A stretch of DNA of 64,000 nucleotides. It comes from Timema cristinae (taxonomy: Eukaryota > Arthropoda > Insecta > Phasmatodea > Timematidae). A model generated the notes under the pieces. It ran no database searches, was not told the DNA's origin, and saw only the letters and a list, made by a program, of their open reading frames with translations. Shown here piece after piece: positions 11,379-22,823 of the stretch. The stretch is from positions 18,500,890 to 18,564,889 of the forward strand of contig JBCFYV010002255.1 of assembly GCA_039000515.1 (NCBI GenBank). Direction: 5' to 3'. Position 1 is the stretch's first letter, and the number at the start of each line of letters is the position of its first letter. The translations under genes were made by a program, and so were the position numbers.

Positions 11379-11614
11379 CAGTAGCCCCATGGCTTCTTTG
11401 GTGCTGACCGACAGCTCACAGCTGACTTCTAACAGTCAACATTTAGGTATATACCTAAATGTTGACTATCAGAAGTGACAGCTGCTAAACACATGTTTTT
11501 GCAGCTCATATGGTTCGGCGTAGAAATACATAATTTGGTCCGGTAACTTTGTTAAAGCTGTCAACTGTCAGCTGTTAGCTGTCAGTCAGCATCAAAGAAG
11601 TCATGGGGCTACTG
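11379..11614. mobile_element. TA-flanked MITE, 236 bp
   Basis: Terminal inverted repeats begin CAGTAGCCCCATGGCTTC, with TA on both sides. Subterminal GCTGACNGACAGCTCACAGC blocks mirror each other. Inside is a perfect 34-bp palindrome at 11434-11467 centred on TAGGTATATACCTA. It is inserted in a (TA)n tract. Confidence 0.93.
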
Positions 11615-11769
11615 TATATATATATATATATATATAGGCCCTTTGAACGATCTTTTTCAATAAGCGAACCACCTTTTTTTTTTGAATTAGAGAGTGATTA
11701 ACTAGACAGTGCTAAAATAAATGAAAGGGTAAATGGGGCTACATTTTTTTTTTCCTATGTGTTTTTTTT

Positions 11770-11995
11770 ATCCACCGCGTCATTTCCCGTTCCGGATTAT
11801 TTGCATATTTACACTTCGCTAGGAATGAGGAAGATGAAATTTAGAAGGAGTAGGGCCTATATAACACATTTAAGTGAAGGAAGACTGAAGAAGCATTTGG
11901 AAGAAGAAAAAAGTTTACGCGGCCGGGATTTGAGCCTCGAACTCCACGTTAACGGCAAACGCAAACCAGGCTCCACAGGATTAACAAAGCCCAAC
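11770..11995 (-). mobile_element. SINE-C copy, degenerate
   Basis: In reverse: the decayed 3' segment (CACCGCGTCATTTCCCGTTC on the given strand), body, B-box side GCCGGGATTTGAGCCTCGA, then the head. The 90-codon open frame at 11759-12031 is this repeat. A MITE abuts its head. Confidence 0.7.
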
Positions 11996-12002
11996 CCTGA
12001 TA

Positions 12003-12237
12003 CAGTATCCCCATGGCTTCTTTGGTACTGATTGACAGCTCACAGGTGACAGCTAAAAGCTTTGAAACGTTACCAGACCAAATTATGTATCCCTACACCG
12101 AACCATATGATCTGGAAAAACATGTGTTTATCAGCTGTCACTTCTAACGGTCAAAATTTAGGTATATACCTAAATGTTGGCTGTCAGAAGTCAGCTTTGA
12201 GCTGTCAGTCAGCACCAAAGAAGCCATAAGGCTACTG
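12003..12237. mobile_element. TA-flanked MITE, 235 bp, opposite orientation
   Basis: Same terminal inverted repeats (CAGTATCCCCATGGCTTC ... AGGCTACTG) and flanking TA. The internal palindrome is near the right end here, so this copy is inverted relative to the 11.4-kb copy. Confidence 0.93.
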
Positions 12238-12257
12238 TATCTTTATTTAACGGCGTT

Positions 12258-12967
12258 GCCTATTTGAAGATTTCTAAGCTATTTTGCGAAGCGGATTGCA
12301 TCTTAACTTGACGCACCTTAGCACTCTAAGCACTATTCACACATAGGCGCCAATGTACTAAATAAGAAAATTAAAACTTCACCCTATGAGGCCAATAGTG
12401 TACCGGCTGATAGCACTTACCCTCTTCCGCTGACGAGTATAAACACTTTTTTATTTGCTCCTGGACAACATTGACTCGCTTTTTAATTGCACATTTTTCT
12501 TGTTTCCTATTCTAGATACGCACATGCTTCCAAGGAATTTTTTAATCTACGTCCTGGCAGGAAGACTTTTACAGGAAATTTTCGTGAATAAACCAAATAA
12601 CTTGAGCTATAGACGATTAAAAAATATACATTTACAAAATAACTAATTTGAGATAAAAAAAAATAATACTGTGATAATGTAAGACTATTTTTTTGAATTA
12701 TTTAAGAACGTATGGTTTTTGTTTCAGTTTAATATCTTTAAAACCCACCTAATAAAACGTATCCTCGGTCCCGGCACAAATTTATCTGAATACCAAACCC
12801 TTCCTTCACCTCTGACAAGACATCTTGTGAATGTGGGGAATGCCAGGCCTCCACCGTGGTTCGGATTCCACGTTAAACTGTAGGTTCTCCATTTCATCTC
12901 ACAATCACCCTACCATTACACATTAACGTAAGTGCGTATAACCCGAACGGGTAGTAAGACGCGGTGC

Positions 12968-12999
<32 letters not shown>

Positions 13000-13072
13000 T
13001 AATAATAAAACGTACATAAATTAATATGGTAAATCCTATCTAAACTTGCCGTGACGTCACAGGTAGGCAACT
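12258..13072 (+). mobile_element. 583-bp repeat (R583), copy 1, split by SINE-B
   Basis: Colinear with 33365-33947: CTATTTGAAGATTTCTAAGC at the start, GCATCTTAACTTGACGCACC, and GTGACGTCACAGGTAGGCA at the end. The SINE-B at 12761-13003 interrupts it, and the flank resumes exactly. It holds a conserved TTTCCTATTCTAG acceptor-like site followed by a short conserved reading frame (FNLRPGRKTFTGNFRE). The transposon class is unknown. Confidence 0.75.
12761..13003 (+). mobile_element. SINE-B copy, 5' truncated, with target duplication
   Basis: Starts just downstream of the B box (ATCCTCGGTCCCGGCAC) and ends in (AAT)n. Perfect 10-bp direct repeat AATAAAACGT at 12751-12760 and 13004-13013. The uninterrupted site is visible in the second R583 copy near 33.88 kb. 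Confidence 0.96.
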
Positions 13073-13074
13073 TA

Positions 13075-13711
13075 TTTAAAAGGAAGTGCTCCTACTGCCT
13101 TTCAGGGTGAGCCGAATGTACGTGCGCTTGTGTGTATCCCTAATAGTTTCTGAACTAATCGGCAGATTTTGACCAAAATTAGCAAGCACCTTGTTTCTTT
13201 AAAGACATTTCGATATTATTTTATTTTATTCATAAAATCTATTCCCGGCCCCAGTAATGTCATAACTTATATGCCAATTACAATTTCGACTGGGGCTTTG
13301 GTATAACAAATAAAGCATTTAATCACAAATATCACTTGTATTAGGAGGTTTATGACATTTAATATTTTCACACTAAGCTTCATCGCAATACTTAACAGGG
13401 TATAAACATGTTTTGAGCTGACATGACTATAAAATGTACTTTTTAATTTATATATAGATGTCTATTTAGATTTATTTCAATTCTAGGACCTATTTTGGGA
13501 GTCTAACGTATATTTTGAAGAATTTTCTTTAAAAAACAGTTACAATCCATAAATATTAGTTCATATTTAAAAGAATATTAATAATAATTACTAATGGTAA
13601 AGCCATATATGAATTTAAGTACATAATCTTATTAGTATTTATTAATTTTAAATATTAATTTGTAGCTAAATAAGTAATTGTTTACATCTAGTATGAATTT
13701 TTACTGATTAC
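13075..13711. other. no gene recognised
   Basis: AT-rich unique sequence. No frame above about 60 codons, no clear repeat. Confidence 0.6.
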
Positions 13712-14100
13712 ATTGTGTTGTGCCTCACCATTCAGTCGGCCCTTGTATCTTTCCTCCGCACTTGCACAGGCCGCACCACCCACCCCCTTTACTGCCTGTA
13801 CTTCTCCACAGTCCACGTTCTCTAAGCCGTCCGTGACACTTTCTCCACTGTACACAGCGCCAATGAAAACTCCAATTTCTATTGGCTCGCTTAGTGGCCA
13901 CTATCGCTCACGTTTTACCGAACCAATGAGAAGTTCCCTTTTCTCCCATTGGACAAGGCCAGGAAGCAGTGGAGGATATTTGACACGGTGGTTTCTCGGT
14001 CAGAGGCCAGCTGAAGAGTGGCTACCCAACCCGGTTGCGCCACCTGTTTGAAAGAGCTAATAAATTGTCGTGTTTTGTAAAGAGCAATTTTGTCTGAACT
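13712..14100. other. GC-elevated, CCAAT-rich segment; promoter or LTR-like
   Basis: It has several CCAAT/ATTGG motifs in about 110 bp (GCCAATGAAAA, CTATTGGCTCG, AACCAATGAG, CCCATTGGAC). Downstream comes CTAATAAATTGTCGTG, which looks like a polyadenylation signal region. CCAAT clusters plus AATAAA fit an LTR or a host promoter. No second LTR copy, primer-binding site or gag frame was found. It abuts the 38-bp array. Confidence 0.35.
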
Positions 14101-14129
14101 CCCTCTCCTTCCGCCATCATCTTGTACCT

Positions 14130-14715
14130 CCCGCCGTGACTCGCGATGCCGGGAATCTATCTTACCTCCCACCACGACTCACGTTGCCGGGACTCTATTC
14201 TACCTCCCGCCGCGACTCGCGTTGCCGGGAATCTATCTTACCTCCCACCACGACTCACGTTGCCGGGACTCTATCCTCCCTCCACCGCAACTCACGTTGC
14301 CTGGACTCTATCCTCCCTCCCACCACGACCAACGTTGCCGGGACTCTATCCTTCCTCCCACCGCGATTCCCGTTGCCAGGACTCTATCCTACCTCCTACC
14401 GCGACTCACGTTGCTGGGACTCTATCCTACCTCCCGCAGCAAATCGAGTTGCCAGGACTCTATCCTACCTCCCACCACAACTCACGTTGCCGGGACTCTA
14501 TCCTCCCTCCCACCGCGACTCACGTTGCCGCGACTCTATCCTACCTCCCACCACGACTCACGTTGCCGGGACTTTATCCTACCTCCCACCACGACTCACG
14601 TTGCTGGGGCTCTATCATTCCTCCCATCGCGACTCACGTTGCCGGGACACTATCCTACCTTCCACCACAACTCACGTTGACAGAACTCTATCCTACCTCC
14701 CACCGTGAATCACGT
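14130..14715. repeat. 38-bp minisatellite
   Basis: About 15 units of type CACGTTGCCGGGACTCTATC plus CTACCTCCCACCACGACT. Unit spacing is 38 bp (for example 14181, 14219, 14257). Because 38 is not a multiple of three, all three plus frames cycle through the unit and stay open. Three overlapping frames of 196-227 codons therefore arise without coding. It is C/T-rich on the plus strand. Confidence 0.93.
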
Positions 14716-14739
14716 CACCGGAACAATCTCGCCGACCTT

Positions 14740-15250
14740 TTTCCTACCCCTACCCACACGGGTCGGAACACAACGTCACCATCGTCATGGACATTAACCA
14801 GTTACCCCCAAAGCCACAGGAAGGGGTAACAATTGTATTTAAACTTTATATACAAGATTTTAAGATAACTAGGCCTATAGTTTATTTAGGGTATATTTTT
14901 AATAGCCATATATATTTTTTTAGAGCATGTTTTTACTTTTAAGGTAATTTTTTGATATTTTCAAGGTGATCTTTAGGATTCAATTTACGGATCTTTAGGA
15001 TATAATATGAGCTCTATATATCACTGCTAGACTGTTCTACAAAATAGTCACACTAGAAAAACAAAAATATACAATTAGAACTTAATATTTTGAAACCGTA
15101 CGAAAAAGGGTGTTCATAGCAAACTTAGTATCACAGGCATTAGTGGGGGTGGGGGGTGACTGCGGGGGGGGGGGGCGGACACACAGGGAAACAAGTTCCT
15201 CCAAATTATATGCTCAAATGAGACACTCTAAAATATAATTATAAATAAAT
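14740..15250. other. no gene recognised; G-run
   Basis: AT-rich apart from a G-rich run at 15143-15178 that could form a quadruplex. An ATG at about 14789 opens a short frame beginning MDINQLPPKPQEG. Nothing supports it as a gene. Confidence 0.5.
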
Positions 15251-15254
15251 TAAT

Positions 15255-15345
15255 AATATTTTAGGTATTAAACGTGAACTTTCTGAACCGATTAATTATA
15301 TCAGCATACGGCTTATAAACTAGCTTAAATTGCATCAGAAGTCTA
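15255..15345 (-). mobile_element. SINE-G fragment
   Basis: CGTGAACTTTCTGAACCGAT, then TATATCAGCATACG and ATAAACTAGCTTAAAT, match 22.36-22.43 kb. This is only the end distal to the tRNA-like head. Confidence 0.55.
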
Positions 15346-15401
15346 GTCTGTCTATTGCCTTAGACCACGCGGCCACCAAAGCGGGTTTCTAATATTTTTG
15401 T

Positions 15402-15660
15402 ATTTAGCACCACGTCTTACTACCCGTTCGGATTAGACACTTAAGTATTAAATATGCTAATGGACTAAGAATTGGAAGGGTTGTATTTTAGAAGAAGTGA
15501 ACCCACATTTGCGTGGAGAGAGAGAGAGAGAGAGTGGATAGCCATTTAGAAAAAACCAGCCCCTGTTCACACGACCGAGATTCGAAACCTCGATCTCCAC
15601 GTCCTCAGCAGTCTAGCTAAACACGAAACTAGCGCGTTAGCCAACTACGCCACCAAGGCA
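15402..15660 (-). mobile_element. SINE-A copy beside a SINE-C head fragment
   Basis: Complement of the shared 3' segment, body with an expanded (GA)n, B box (CGAGATTCGAAACCTCG) and head. Flanked by GGTTTCTAATA / GGTTTTTAATA. Immediately left, 15354-15386 is the reversed head of a SINE-C-type element (CTTAGACCACGCGGCCACC), the insertion target. The minus-strand frame at 15637-15837 is not supported. Confidence 0.88.
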
Positions 15661-16924
15661 ACTGGTTTTTAATAGTTGAGAGTCAGTGACGTTTATGCTT
15701 AGTACAAACAGAAATAGGGTAAGACAACTTATTTTACAAATACACTCTATAGCTATTGAACAACTTTCGGATTTCGAAATGAACAATTTACTATCGCGAA
15801 TAAAATGGATGCTAACAAAATGAAACAATAAAACCAAAATTTAAAAAAAAAAAGCTTATTGTGTGATTTTTTCATTAATTTAAATTAGTAATTTTTTTTT
15901 TTCCAAGCAAAGGAGCTAGACTATCTACACGTCAGTGGATGCCACTGAGGGAAGGGCTATATGTAAGGCGATTATGTACCAAGTACATTTATTCACTGGA
16001 TGACATGGAGTATTAAACTGTGTATAAAAAAGATTAGTGGAATGATGTAGGAAATACTTCTAGGTGGGGCTACAACTATCGAGCTAAATGAGATCAGTTT
16101 AAAAAACGAGGGAGAAATAATAGTATTTATTGCTGGTTAAAATTTTGTTTACAGATTACGACTGTATTACAGTTACTGTATGATTGTTAGTAACTAATAA
16201 ATAAAAGGGAGTTAAAACTGATGTTTAGTAGTGAACTAATACTGAACGTGTACTAGAAATGATCTGTAATAGTGAGCTTCTATTGAACAGGTATTAGACT
16301 AAATGCCTTGTAGTTAACAACTACTAACCACGTACTAAAACGAATGCATGTTAGTCAATTACTAATTAAGGGTATTATAGCCAATATTAGTATTCAATAT
16401 TTTTTTAAATCCTTTATTAGTACACCGCAGATATTTAAAACATTCAAATCCAGACTACCTTCATTTTATGCAGTACTGTGATATACTTTGAAGTTAATCG
16501 GATCATTTTAGACAGACCCAAATAAAATAGATAATATTAAAATTCAACATTTGAATTGAATGGATTATTGTGACAAAATTTTGGAATAATTAGATTATTT
16601 TGCCAAATTCCAATAAAATGATTGATTATCTTTGAAGTACCATTGAATGAGTATTAATTATAACTAAGTAATAGTAGCAAGTAAGCTAGTAGTAGACGGA
16701 TATAGACCAATCACAGTAATTTGGATCTTTATGGTCTTTGAATAGTCCCTGAAAACAATTCCGTACTCATCCAACTCGATAATAAGTTTTGTAACTTTTG
16801 ACTAGTGATGTTAATGTGCATCATTTGTATGATATGTGACAGAACTTATTTGTAATGCAAATTAATAATGAAATAATTTATAAGCGTTTAACAGTTTTAT
16901 GAATGTCCAAAGTTTCCACCAACG
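15661..16924. other. no gene recognised
   Basis: AT-rich. 16130-16700 is full of TAGTA/TACTA-type short words (GTACTAGAAATG, ACTAATAAATA), which looks like decayed simple sequence. No gene. Confidence 0.55.
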
Positions 16925-17288
16925 CAGGGTTTTCCAAACTTGAGACTGCACCGCCCTTCACATGCCATATTTTATGTGTGATGCCCCTGTACGGTACCCA
17001 ATATTTAAAAAAAAAACTTGACCTTGGCTCAGTCCATTTTCAGATTGTAAGGGAAAAAGCTGCGCCCGACGTCACTCAAATTTTCAAGGAGCATTAGAAT
17101 CAGGAACTCATATTATGAAGGTAGTGCTTTCACAAGAAAAAAATTATGTTTTCTCTTGTATGATTTATTCAATTTTTTTTTAAATATGTGCACGAATACA
17201 CATATTGAAAATTTACATTTTGCATTTCACAACAGATTATAAGTTTAGTTTTTCCTTATTGCCACGACGCACAGTTTGTAAACCCCTG
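16925..17288. mobile_element. hAT-like non-autonomous element, 364 bp
   Basis: Ends CAGGGTTTTCCAAACTTGAG and CAGTTTGTAAACCCCTG are imperfect inverted repeats of the classic hAT type (CAGGG...). Flanking 8-mers CACCAACG and CATTAGCG agree at 5 of 8 positions. The 64-codon frame at 16903-17097 lies inside. No transposase. Confidence 0.6.
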
Positions 17289-18609
17289 CATTAGCGTATG
17301 AACAAATGTATGATAGTCAGTCAAATGCCATCCGATGGTTATTAGAATAAATATTTGAGAGTCAACGAGTATTGGAATTGATAATAGGTAGTGTATGTAT
17401 CAAAAGTGAAAGCAGCCGATAGCATCACCCGATGTATGAATAATTTTAAAGCTGTCAGATAAGAAGATCCTTCCTAAGAAAATTGGACTGTAGAACTCTA
17501 CGTAGCTAGTAAGCTTCCACTGGACTGAAATTAGAATTAATGTAAGCTTTGAAGTTGGTAACCACATATTGTATGTGTTGCGGTTATACCGAGTATTCAT
17601 TTGTCCCTTTGTCTGAAGGATATTAAGTGTAGTGTAAAACATTTGAGTGACCAAATCCAACAAAAACCTTTCCACTTTGTTAGTTAGTAATTTGTCCGGT
17701 CCCGTCTAATGCGTGGGAAATGCAAGCAGTTCATTTACCTCGTGTATATTCAAAAACATACCAAATTTTAAAGTTATCTTTAAATAACTATAAGAGGATG
17801 TGGGTGCAATGGTATGTATTTGGTTACTAACCTACAGGCTAAGTGATACAAAGTAAATTGAAAAAGTTTTGGGAAATAAAAAACAACTTTTTTTTAAACA
17901 TTTCTGTGCTTAAATAGTATTAAAACTTTGTACTTTTCATAAAGTCTGATTCATCTTATCCAGAACATATTTTGGTGAAGCTCCTTTAAATTTCCTCCAC
18001 TTCTCTTATTCTCTTAGGCTAGATAGTCTAGATCGTCTGTTTTAGGAGTAAAGTGAACGAATAAAATAAAATAAAATTTTCTCTTAAAATGAAACGTAAT
18101 TTAATCTTTTCGCACCTTTCAAATAATAAAGCCCCTATTTAAAAATAAAAATCTATTTCTTATAAAAGAGAATTTATTTTTTATTTCAACTTAAAAAAGA
18201 CTAACTAATGCGACACGGCTATATTTTCAAAATTTTTTTTTTTTTTTTTACATTCCTGTGTAATATTTCACTCACAGAAGACACAATCTCACATTGCGAG
18301 GGGGGGGGGAAATCCTTGTCCGCTTCATCCCCCACTTTCCGTTCACAACCCCCGTACAATTTACACGTCATAATTCCATTTCACTGCCCTTTCACAGCTT
18401 CCACTTGCGACTACCTTACCTACCGTGTCACATAATACTCACTTTGCGTGAGAAATTATATTATCCACACACGTTAAAATCAGAAATGGGAAGAATCAAT
18501 TTTTTTTCTTTAATCCAAATACGAGTTCAATCATAGAAAACATTATAAACATAAAGGTTATATCTCCACATTAGCATGTTGGTTTTCCCCTCCATTTGCA
18601 TTTCATTTA
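17289..18609. other. no gene recognised
   Basis: AT-rich. Minus-strand 91-codon frame at 17400-17675 and two overlapping plus frames at 18208-18536 have no domain. 18301-18310 is a short G-run. Confidence 0.55.
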
Positions 18610-18830
18610 TATTTTAAAATTAACTTTTCATTGTTTCCTATTCTAGATCGATATGTGCTACCACGATATTTTCAATCTACATACCGGCAGGAAGACTCCT
18701 ACAAGCCATTTTCGTGAGCAAGACATTTCAATACTAATAAATGATGTTGTGACAATGTAAGACTATTTTTAGAATTATTTAAGTATTTATGTTTTATTGC
18801 TTAAATGTGATACTTTAAAATTCTTCGAAT
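18610..18830 (+). mobile_element. R583 fragment, copy 3
   Basis: Matches the centre of R583: TTTCCTATTCTAGATCG, then the conserved frame FNLHTGRKTPTSHFRE and the TGACAATGTAAGACTATTTT block. The outer thirds of the element are missing or unrecognisable. Confidence 0.7.
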
Positions 18831-18859
18831 AATAACAAAATACATTCTAAGTTGTTAAA

Positions 18860-19127
<268 letters not shown>

Positions 19128-19131
19128 TAAA

Positions 19132-19440
19132 ATCATTATGTTTAATATAAGCTACTTTTTTTTTTAGAAAAAGAAAACACTACAACTAAATACTTCAAGT
19201 TCAAAACTTTGATAACCATTTAACGTTTTATACAAATAAATTAACAATTTCTCGAGCCAACTAATTTTGTTGTGTTTTTTCCCACCTTTATGCAACACCT
19301 TGGAAAAGAAAAATATCCGAGAGGGAGAAAGCATCAACAAACTGACTCTCCCACGTGCCTATGAAGTAGGTAATTTCTCCAGGCCTATAACAAGAGAGAA
19401 AGAGGAAGCTATTCATTTCACAGCGATTTTAATTAAATAG
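19132..19440. other. no gene recognised; upstream of exon candidate
   Basis: AT-rich, ending in CATTTCACAGCGATTTTAATT and AAATAG, the possible splice acceptor of the next entry. Confidence 0.5.
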
Positions 19441-19590
19441 TTCGGAGGCGGTGGAGTTTAGCATCTTGGCGGCGCGTCGGTTGAGTTATGACGCCCTTGC
19501 CTACTCGGTTGGTCGGGCCCCTTATGAGCCTCCGGGGAGCGCTGCGATGCTGAAAAACAAACACCTCGTCCCGACTAGAGCCCTGGACTG
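19441..19590 (+). CDS. candidate internal coding exon, unidentified
   Basis: A 150-nt GC-rich island in AT-rich DNA. It is bounded by AAATAG at 19435-19440 and a strong donor, CTG|GTGAGT, at 19591. One forward frame is open throughout (1 nt, 49 codons, 2 nt). It encodes a non-repetitive peptide including SYDALAYSVGRAPYEPPGS and MLKNKHLVPTRALDW. The other two forward frames contain stops. One reverse frame is also open, which weakens the case. The polypyrimidine tract is poor. An internal ATG at 19547 could make it a first exon instead. No family recognised, and no partner exon found in the window. It could also be a decayed GC-rich repeat. Confidence 0.35.
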
Positions 19591-19837
19591 GTGAGTTTGC
19601 TACAAGAGTGATTATTCCGACAATTAGACTACTTTATTTTTCGAGTATAATTTATACCATAGCATAGTCGAAGCCAGGATCCCCTCGACCATAAGTTTGG
19701 GCCCAGGAAAACTTTCATTTGGGCGCCCCCTCGTCTATCACATAATTTTACTCAAAAACATTGTCTTGTGACCTTGATACGAAACCATTACAAAACAAAA
19801 GTTTAGGAATTTACGTAGGGTTTATTCCTCGTGTATT
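19591..19837. other. intron-like or intergenic spacer
   Basis: Follows the donor candidate. AT-rich with one GC-rich patch (GGGCGCCCCCTCG near 19720) and no open frame. Confidence 0.4.
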
Positions 19838-19850
19838 GATAATCAATTAG

Positions 19851-20123
19851 GTAGGGTGACCTGGTGGTCTAGGGTAAGGTGTCGGACTTCTGTGCTGGGG
19901 TCCGGGGTTCAATACTTGGTCCCGGCACAAATTAATCTGATTACCAAACCCTTCCTTCACTTCTCACAAGACATCTTGTGAATGTTGGGAATGCCAGGCC
20001 TCCACCGTGGTTCGGATTCCACGTTAAACTATAGGTCCTCCATTTTCATCTCACAATCACCCTACCATTACACATTAATTAGGGTGAGTGCGTATAACCC
20101 GAATGGGTAGTAAGACGCGGTGC

Positions 20124-20165
<42 letters not shown>
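19851..20165 (+). mobile_element. SINE-B copy, full length, with target duplication
   Basis: Head GGGTGACCTGGTGGTCTAGG, B box CGGGGTTCAATAC, body, shared 3' segment and (AAT)n of about 50 bp. Perfect 13-bp direct repeat GATAATCAATTAG at 19838-19850 and 20166-20178. Confidence 0.97.
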
Positions 20166-20178
20166 GATAATCAATTAG

Positions 20179-21109
20179 TATGCAAGCTATATAAAAGTAT
20201 TCTTTATATTTTAACGTGAGCCTGCTGAACATGTGAAAATATAAAAATTCTTGGAGAAAAATTTAAAAATAAAATTAAGATCATTACACTTTCAGATTTT
20301 AACTTTTTATCAAATTAGTTTACAACCATTATTTGAGAAAAGGTTAACAATATTCGGTCACCACGAAAAAACCATCTGACCTGGGTTTAAATTCCAGTCC
20401 GGGTGTCTCATATGACACCATCAATCATTTGATTAGACTATAAATCAAGCTAACCGAAACTTTTAACACTTACATAAAACATGGAATTCTTTTCTTAACT
20501 AAAAAAAATTATGGAAACACTTCCCTTCCACATTACGATCGAACCCAGTTTAAGTTGAATGATGAATTTCGACCTTGTCATGAATCTTAACTAGATATAT
20601 GTCGATACGGCGCATAACAGTTGGGCCATGGGACCCCTTGTCCAAAAACTTCAAGCTTAGTTGGAACACGTTCAGTGACCAGGAGGATTATAACAGATAA
20701 TGGACCTGCGGGTAGATATAAATTCGGCCCACCAATCTTTTTGCCTTCTTTTGGGTTAGGTTTGGTTAGGTTAGTCTAGGTTAGGTTAGATTAGCTCAGC
20801 CTTTTGTTGTTTTACTATCCATCACCTCCTGTTTTTCGCGCAGCTTGAGAAAACATTTACAGATATCCTAAATGGAGCGCCACAACAACCGGAGCCGAGT
20901 TAGTACATCAGTACGACTTGTTTACAATTCCCAAGAAGGAGATCCTGGCCCAACTATAATGTGGGATTAACGATACCCTTTTAAGGAGCTCAATTAAAAC
21001 GTATACATATTTTCTTATAGCTCAGAAACTATTTGTTTTATAAAAATATATTTCAAATAAAAGATGTGTATCTACAACTTCACAGTGATAACTTATTTCA
21101 TAACTCAAA
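20179..21109. other. no gene recognised; TTAGG-like run
   Basis: A B-box-like trace (GGTTTAAATTCCAGTCC) lies near 20383. 20753-20794 holds GGTTAGGTTAGG-type sequence, related to the insect TTAGG telomere repeat but imperfect and short. No gene. Confidence 0.55.
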
Positions 21110-21560
21110 TAGTTGCGAATAAAATATTAAAATTGGAAAATGTCCCTTATGTAAGTTACCCTTAAAGTCATATTCATGATAAAATGATAATTTCCATCTT
21201 TTTAAAAATGATAAACAGTGTCTAGATATAATTTTAATCAAAATCCTTTGATAGAGTTTCAAGAAAATCGATTTAGTTTTAATCATTTTGCCCTTAAGTA
21301 AACTACCCTTAAATATATAATTCCAAAAACCCCTCGTGGGAGACCTTATGAAAATCCTAGCTACCACGTGTCAGACCAATTTGTAAAATAGTTTTGGCTC
21401 TAGCCCGAGATACAGACAGACAGACGACATCACAAAAACAACTTTTTTCTTTGTTTCGGGGATCATGTAACGTCGACATTTATCAAAATCAAGAGTCCAA
21501 TCTTTTTGACGATCAGAATACTCTCTCTACGATGTGTCGAGAGAGAAAGTAAAAAAAGGG
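21110..21560 (+). repeat. family F repeat (putative LINE 3'UTR)
   Basis: Blocks shared with 58.0 kb: AAACTACCCTTAA, AAAATAGTTTTGGCTCTAG, CCGAGATACAGACAGACAG, CATGTAACGTCGACATTTAT and a terminal GAGAGAAAGTAAAAA. The terminal motif and A-rich end suggest a non-LTR 3'UTR. The 89-codon minus frame at 21098-21367 is repeat sequence. Confidence 0.6.
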
Positions 21561-22024
21561 GGAGAGGGGTAGTTTATCCACATCATTCATCCTTCACAAA
21601 CAAGATTCATTATTCCAGCCTCATCGACAATGATAGTCAAAAGGAGTCTAACGATCGTTCGGTTACAGCTGAGTGTGCCTATGCTAAGTAATCCATCGTT
21701 AACCAACAACAAATTTTATTTTAATATATAATCAATGCCTGTATGTTGTTGATTTTATCAAATATGGAGGCAATATTATTAAGTATTACAAATATGAAAG
21801 AGTCAATAGTAGCTTCCCTTTTTGACTTAATTAGAATATATAATTAAACCGTTATGGTAATATGACGGAGCTTTAATTACAAACGCACTGGTGATGCCGT
21901 TCAAACGCTAACGATGACAAAAGCAATTTGCAACGACTGGTGAATCACGAGGGGAAGGGGGGTTGGGGACGATCCATCAGAGTAAAATGGGTTTAAGTTC
22001 ACACCCTACGCGAAGGCATGTTTT
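21561..22024. other. no gene recognised
   Basis: Mostly AT-rich. The short frame at 21506-21691 begins in the preceding repeat and shows no domain. Confidence 0.5.
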
Positions 22025-22565
22025 ATGTATTTATTTTTTATTTATGTGAGGTGTTTAACGTGCACTTTCTAAACCGACAGATTATATCAACACACGATAA
22101 TTTCTATGGGCATGAATGAAAGGTCATACCAATTTTGCCGGCAAAGTTATGTTACCATACCTTCCAGGGTTATTTTACCACAATCAACATGAAGACTGAC
22201 CGCTTTACTTCCCTTTAGAAGGAAGTTGTGCTACGGATTTTTATCGCGCAAGGAAAAATCCGTTGACCCTAGCTAGGTTTGAATACACAAACATCGGGGT
22301 AAAGGCATATAAAACATTTTAAACGTCTGAATATTTTATTATTGTTATTCTTTGAGTTATCTAATGTGCACTTTCTGAACCGATTGATAATATCAGCACA
22401 CGATATATAAACTAGCTTAAATCTACAGCAGACACAACACCTGGTTTCCCGGCCGTTAATTCATCACTGTGACAGAATCAACCATATTTTAACGAAGATT
22501 TTTTTCCAGCCATGCCGGGTATCAAACCAAAGACCCCAAGCTCAGTAGAGAAACACGCTACTGAC
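22025..22565 (-). mobile_element. SINE-G, two adjacent copies
   Basis: The block TGCACTTTCTGAACCGATTG, TCAGCACACGATA occurs at about 22060 and 22367. In reverse the second copy has a tRNA-like head near 22565 with a B-box-like GGTTTGATACCCGGC. A fragment occurs at 15.3 kb. Confidence 0.5.
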
Positions 22566-22629
22566 GGAATTAAATAAGTCGTCGGACGTCTGAATATTTA
22601 TTTTAAGTTAAGCCCTTAAGACTATTAAC

Positions 22630-22823
22630 GAGTTAAGCTAAGGGATAGGATGAGGTGGGTGGATTTTAAAGGAAGAGTGCCCACAATATTTAGGAGAAGG
22701 GACGGAAAGATTCCCATGGAGGAAAAAAAACATTCTTAGTGAATCCGGCAAAAGATACTAGCCTGGACTTCACCGTCACCCATGTTTCAATCATTTACGA
22801 TCTCCCTTAGTAGACCATATGAC
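22630..22823 (-). mobile_element. SINE-C copy, decayed, cut by hAT-like element
   Basis: In reverse: body (GGAAGAGTGCCCACAATATT and the following stretch), then head-side CGATCTCCCTTAGTAGACC. The right end stops at the hAT-like insertion, and the sequence after it (CGAATGACCAGTGG) fits the rest of the head. Confidence 0.5.

Noticed and set aside
14070..14829. Three overlapping long plus-strand open frames (196-227 codons) rich in S, L, P, T
   Set aside because: They arise because a stop-free 38-bp repeat rotates through all frames. The same unit is read in each, so no frame is privileged.
20753..20794. Telomere or interstitial telomeric array
   Set aside because: Only about 40 bp of imperfect GGTTAGG-type repeats; such short runs are scattered in insect genomes and another lies at 62.6 kb.
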